Below are positions 60,218-64,000 of a stretch of DNA of 64,000 bases, one piece after another; position 1 is the first letter of the stretch; the number at the start of each line of letters is the position of its first letter. Made by a program: the position numbers and the translations under genes. The DNA comes from an uncultured Lachnospiraceae bacterium. Lineage in GTDB: Bacteria; Bacillota; Clostridia; Lachnospirales; Lachnospiraceae. The notes below the pieces were generated by a model. It did not search any database. It was not told where the DNA came from and saw only the letters and a list, made by a program, of their open reading frames with translations. Where the stretch lies: NCBI GenBank assembly GCA_949051815.1, contig CARQVR010000005.1:1-64000 (forward strand), read 5' to 3'.

Positions 60218-61291
60218 GTGAAAAAAGAACTGATTCAACTGATTGATATATCGAAATCTTTTGACGGACAGATGGTTCTGGACGAGCTGAATTTAAATAT
60301 CCACGAAAACGAGTTTGTCACCCTGCTTGGTCCAAGCGGCTGCGGCAAGACCACGACGCTTCGTATTCTTGGCGGTTTTACCGGTCCTGACAGAGGCCGG
60401 GTGGTATTCGACGGAAAAGATATCACGCATATCCCGCCAAACAAGAGACAGTTAAATACCGTCTTCCAGAAATACGCCCTCTTCACCCATATGACCATCG
60501 CGGAAAACATTGCTTTTGGCCTGAAAATCAAGAAGAAACCCAAAAGTTACATAGATGATAAAATCCGCTATGCGCTAAAGCTGGTCAATCTGGACGGCTA
60601 CGAAAACCGTATGCCGGACTCCTTAAGCGGCGGACAGCAGCAGCGGATTGCCATTGCACGAGCCATCGTCAACGAGCCGAAGGTGCTTCTTTTAGACGAG
60701 CCGTTAGGCGCGCTTGATTTAAAGCTGCGGCAGGAAATGCAATACGAACTGATCCGTATGAAAAACGAGCTTGGCATCACTTTTGTCTACGTTACCCACG
60801 ATCAGGAGGAGGCCCTTACCATGTCCGATACCATCGTGGTCATGAATCAGGGTTATATCCAGCAGATCGGAAGTCCGGAGTCCATCTATAATGAGCCGGA
60901 AAACGCGTTTGTAGCGGATTTTATCGGGGACAGCAATATCATTCCCGCCACCATGATCGAGGATAAGCTGGTACGCATCCTTGGCACCCTCTTTGCCTGC
61001 GTGGATACAGGTTTCGGAAACAATCGTCCCGTGGACGTGGTAATCCGTCCGGAAGACGTGATTCTGGTGGAGCCTTCGGAGGGAATTATTCAGGGTGTTG
61101 TAAGCCACTTAATCTTCAAGGGCGTTCACTATGAAATGGAAGTACAGGCATGCGGCTTTGAATGGCTGGTGCACTCTACTACCCTGTTTCCGGTCGGAAA
61201 AGAGGTGGGCATCCGGGTAGACCCGTTTAATATCCAGATTATGAACAAACCGGAATCTGTAGACGAGGAGGCGGTAATCATTGACATCTAA
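60218..61291 (+). CDS. potA: Spermidine/putrescine ABC transporter ATPase
   Basis: A 357-residue ATPase with Walker A GPSGCGKTT, signature LSGGQQQRIAIARA, Walker B LLLDEPLGALD, switch His in YVTHDQEEA and a C-terminal TOBE domain (about 270-345). It starts with GTG; GGAGG is ten bases upstream. Its 3' end overlaps potB by 11 bp. Confidence 0.95.
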   Translation: MKKELIQLIDISKSFDGQMVLDELNLNIHENEFVTLLGPSGCGKTTTLRILGGFTGPDRGRVVFDGKDITHIPPNKRQLNTVFQKYALFTHMTIAENIAFGLKIKKKPKSYIDDKIRYALKLVNLDGYENRMPDSLSGGQQQRIAIARAIVNEPKVLLLDEPLGALDLKLRQEMQYELIRMKNELGITFVYVTHDQEEALTMSDTIVVMNQGYIQQIGSPESIYNEPENAFVADFIGDSNIIPATMIEDKLVRILGTLFACVDTGFGNNRPVDVVIRPEDVILVEPSEGIIQGVVSHLIFKGVHYEMEVQACGFEWLVHSTTLFPVGKEVGIRVDPFNIQIMNKPESVDEEAVIIDI

Positions 61292-62099
61292 AAACAAATG
61301 GCTTTCTGCGCCTTACATACTCTGGTCCGTGGTATTTATCATCGTGCCGCTTGGCATGATCCTTTACTACGGCCTGACTGACACGACAGGCGCTTTCACC
61401 CTGGACAACATCACGGCCATTGCCTCCGCCGGACACGCAAAAGCGCTGCGCGTTTCGCTTCTGCTCTCTTTGGCAAGCACACTGGTCTGCTTTCTGCTTG
61501 CCTACCCGTTAGCTATGATTCTGGCCGGAATGCAGACAAAACGGCATAACTTTATTATTCTGGTCTTCATCCTTCCCATGTGGATGAATTTCCTGCTGCG
61601 CACGCTGGCATGGCAGACCCTGCTGGAGAAAAACGGCGTTATCAACCATGTTCTCTCCTTTTTACATCTGCCTGCATTGAAGATCATCAACACGCCCGCG
61701 GCTATCATTCTCGGCATGGTATATAATTTTCTGCCCTTTATGGTGCTGCCTTTGTATAACGCGTTGTCTAAAATCGACATCAACGTGATAAACGCCGCGC
61801 ACGATCTGGGGGCGAACAATATCTATACCTTTATCCGCATAATACTGCCCCTCTCCATCCCCGGCATTATCAGCGGCATTACCATGGTGTTTATTCCGGC
61901 GCTGACCACCTTTGTGATCAGTTCGCTGCTGGGCGGCGGAAAACTTTTGCTGATCGGTGACGTGATCGAACAGGAATTTACGCGCACCTCCAACTGGCAT
62001 CTGGGAAGCGGCCTGTCCATGGTATTGATGATATTTATTCTGGTCAACATGGTCTTATCCGCTATTTTCGATAAGGACGGGGAGGGATCCCTGCTATGA
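61281..62099 (+). CDS. potB: Spermidine/putrescine ABC transporter permease
   Basis: A 272-residue permease with six membrane segments and the EAA-type loop (INAAHDLGANNIYTFIRIILPLSIPGI). It starts with TTG inside the end of potA, so its translation is coupled to potA. It pairs with PotC in the membrane. Confidence 0.93.
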   Translation: MTSKNKWLSAPYILWSVVFIIVPLGMILYYGLTDTTGAFTLDNITAIASAGHAKALRVSLLLSLASTLVCFLLAYPLAMILAGMQTKRHNFIILVFILPMWMNFLLRTLAWQTLLEKNGVINHVLSFLHLPALKIINTPAAIILGMVYNFLPFMVLPLYNALSKIDINVINAAHDLGANNIYTFIRIILPLSIPGIISGITMVFIPALTTFVISSLLGGGKLLLIGDVIEQEFTRTSNWHLGSGLSMVLMIFILVNMVLSAIFDKDGEGSLL

Positions 62100-62878
62100 A
62101 AAATATTTCAAAGAGAATTTATATAGCACTGATTATCCTTTTTTTGTACGCTCCCATCGGCATCCTTATGGTGCTTTCCTTTAACCGGAGCAAAACCCGT
62201 GCAAAATGGGGCGGTTTTACCCTGCAGTGGTATAGGGAGCTCTTTCAGAATGAGGAGATTCTGCGGGCTTTGTTTAACACCCTGCTCATTGCGCTTTCGT
62301 CCTCCCTGATCGCCACGGTGATCGGAACGGTAGCATGTATCGCCATGACCGGCATGAAACGCAGGGCGAAATCAGTCCTTATGGGAGTTACGAATATCCC
62401 TATGTTAAATGCGGATATTGTAACCGGTATTTCCCTGATGCTGCTTTACATCAGTCTGGGAATCCGGTTTGGCATGGGAACCATTCTGCTGTCGCACATT
62501 ACCTTTAACATTCCCTATGTGATTTTGAGCGTGATGCCGCGCATGAGACAGCTAAACGTCAGTACCTACGAGGCAGCCCTCGATCTTGGCTCCTCACCGC
62601 TGTATGCCTTTTTCAGGGTGGTGTTTCCCGATCTGCTTCCGGGCATTCTTTCCGGGTTCCTGATGGCGTTTACGATGTCTCTGGATGATTTCATTATCAC
62701 CCATTTTACCAAAGGCGTCGGCGTGGACACGCTTTCCACCAAGATTTATACCGAGATCAAGAAGGGGATTAAGCCGGAAATGTACGCGCTCTCGACACTC
62801 ATTTTTGTGACGGTTCTGACCCTGCTTGTACTCATTAATCTGTCCCCGACAGATAAGAAAAAGCAGAACAATTTGTAA
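62096..62878 (+). CDS. potC: Spermidine/putrescine ABC transporter permease
   Basis: A 260-residue permease with six membrane segments and the EAA loop (YEAALDLGSSPLYAFFRVVFPDLLPGI). It overlaps potB by 4 bp (ATGA). Confidence 0.94.
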   Translation: MKNISKRIYIALIILFLYAPIGILMVLSFNRSKTRAKWGGFTLQWYRELFQNEEILRALFNTLLIALSSSLIATVIGTVACIAMTGMKRRAKSVLMGVTNIPMLNADIVTGISLMLLYISLGIRFGMGTILLSHITFNIPYVILSVMPRMRQLNVSTYEAALDLGSSPLYAFFRVVFPDLLPGILSGFLMAFTMSLDDFIITHFTKGVGVDTLSTKIYTEIKKGIKPEMYALSTLIFVTVLTLLVLINLSPTDKKKQNNL

Positions 62879-62880
62879 AT

Positions 62881-62918
62881 GACAGGCACAAACGGATCAC
62901 CGCACACATCCGCCTGTC
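62881..62918 (+). other. Hairpin between potC and potD
   Basis: GACAGGC (62881-62887) and GCCTGTC (62912-62918) form a 7-bp stem with GGAT/ATCC inside. The potD ribosome binding site follows at once. It may shape the relative amounts of transporter and binding protein. Confidence 0.6.
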
Positions 62919-62931
62919 TATGGAGGCATCT

Positions 62932-64000
62932 ATGAAAAACCACCGGAATTATCATATCAGACAGACCGTTGCCGCACTGGCCCTGCTTTTGTCCGCCGCG
63001 CTTTGCGGCTGTTCCCCGGACAACGGGGTAAACGGACAGGTCATTGTCTACAATTGGGGCGAATATATCGATCCCGAAACCATACGCCTGTTTGAGGAAG
63101 AAAGCGGCATCAAGGTTATCTACGATGAGTTTGAGACCAACGAAAGCATGTACCCCAAGGTAGAATCCGGAGCAGTCGCTTACGATATCGCCTGCCCCTC
63201 CGACTATATGATAAGCCGGATGATCCAAAACGGGATGCTTACGGAAATAAATTACGATCACATTCCAAACGCGAAAAAGAATATCGGTGCACAGTACTAT
63301 GAACAGTCCAGAGGGTTTGATCCCGAAAACAAATACGCAATCCCCTACTGCTGGGGAACCGTCGGCATTCTTTATAATCAGACGATGGTGGATGAACCAA
63401 TCACCCGCTGGGAACAGCTCTGGGATCCAAAATATGCGGACAATATTCTGATGCAGGATTCTGTGCGGGACGCCTTTATGGTGGCTGAAAAGCTGAACGG
63501 AACCTCCATGAACACGCTGGATCCTGAAGAACTGGAGGCAGCCAAAAATCTGCTGATCAGGCAAAAGCCTCTGGTACAGGCTTATGTGGTCGATCAGGTG
63601 CGGGACAAGATGATCGGCAATGAAGCCGCCATCGGTGTGATTTATTCCGGCGAGGCGATCTTTACCCGGAAAGAAAATCCCGATCTGGTGTATGTGATTC
63701 CGGAAGAGGGAACGAACGTCTGGATTGATTCGTGGGTGATTCTAAAAAACGCTCCCAACAAGGAAAATGCGGAGAAATTCATAGATTTTATGTGCCGCGA
63801 AGATATCGCCCTGATGAACTTTGAATATATTACCTATTCCACGCCGAACGTGGCCGCAAGAGAACTGATCGGGGATGAAGATATCAAAAACTCTGAAATC
63901 GCCTTTCCCGACCTGTCCCGGTACGACAATCTGGAAACCTATGTATATCTGGGCGAGGACGGCGATTATATCTATAATGAATTGTGGAAAGAGGTGAAAG
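62932..64000 (+). CDS. potD: Spermidine/putrescine-binding lipoprotein (partial)
   Basis: The gene runs off the window end; 356 codons are present. A signal peptide ends in LCGC with Cys27 as the likely lipid anchor. The mature part is a type II binding protein (VIVYNWGEYIDPETIRLFEEESGIKVIYDEF, YDIACPSDYMISRMIQNGML, PYCWGTVGILYN), typical of PotD. It starts five bases after GGAGG. The last residues visible (YIYNELWKEVK) are those usually found at the C-terminus, so little is missing. Confidence 0.94.
   Translation, partial: MKNHRNYHIRQTVAALALLLSAALCGCSPDNGVNGQVIVYNWGEYIDPETIRLFEEESGIKVIYDEFETNESMYPKVESGAVAYDIACPSDYMISRMIQNGMLTEINYDHIPNAKKNIGAQYYEQSRGFDPENKYAIPYCWGTVGILYNQTMVDEPITRWEQLWDPKYADNILMQDSVRDAFMVAEKLNGTSMNTLDPEELEAAKNLLIRQKPLVQAYVVDQVRDKMIGNEAAIGVIYSGEAIFTRKENPDLVYVIPEEGTNVWIDSWVILKNAPNKENAEKFIDFMCREDIALMNFEYITYSTPNVAARELIGDEDIKNSEIAFPDLSRYDNLETYVYLGEDGDYIYNELWKEVK

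Overview
The window looks like a spore-forming Lachnospiraceae-type chromosome (Clostridia). It carries spoIVA and a spoVAF/gerAA-type gene, an anaerobic class III ribonucleotide reductase, a CotJC-type manganese catalase remnant, Gram-positive ribosome binding sites and strong sigma-A promoters. I saw no rRNA, tRNA or CRISPR array.

Region 1 (1 to about 17,230, all minus strand) is the inner part of an integrative conjugative element of the CD1107-CD1116/Maff2 type, a relative of the C. difficile CTn elements. In transcription order from the right it holds parA and a parB-like partner, two tiny membrane-peptide ORFs, an ArdC/metallopeptidase protein, a TTRAP-like protein, a HAD nucleotidase, a replication-initiator-like protein, pcfB, virD4, a Fic protein, a coiled-coil protein, Maff2, virB6, a PrgI-VirB4 fusion and an M23 cell-wall hydrolase. 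Integrase and relaxase must lie left of the window. From pcfB to Maff2, every gap between genes carries an 18-bp palindrome centred on GACGTC (six copies in all). The coiled-coil gene is also bracketed by roughly 75-bp direct repeats, each holding a terminator. This makes a cassette-like accessory zone, the most unusual structure here. The right edge of the element runs into a manganese catalase gene that has lost its 5' part.

Region 2 (17.7-38.4 kb) is ordinary chromosome: a BvgS-like hybrid kinase, a GH120 beta-xylosidase, an epimerase with an in-frame TGA, an EAL protein with a degenerate GGDEF domain, a MATE exporter, an ABC operon whose first protein fuses an XRE DNA-binding domain to an FtsX permease, the pdxR/pdxST vitamin B6 locus, and an operon of an SGNH esterase with a GH1 glucosidase fused to mannose-6-phosphate isomerase.

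Region 3 (38.6-58.2 kb) holds a SpoVAF-type protein, a chemoreceptor, dut-nrdG-nrdD with NrdR boxes, a WYL regulator, a nucleoside-salvage operon (PNP, cytidine deaminase, SAH/MTA deaminase, MutS-like ATPase, RNase HI), an XRE-methyltransferase, an OpuC-type osmolyte ABC transporter and spoIVA. The ribosome binding sites of both spoVAF and spoIVA lie in the 3' arm of a terminator-like hairpin that follows the upstream gene. For spoVAF a sigma-G-type promoter starts transcription inside that hairpin.

Region 4 (58.2-64.0 kb) holds a lactonase-family beta-propeller, then on the plus strand an XRE-cupin regulator with a promoter and operator and the polyamine operon potABCD; potD runs off the window end.
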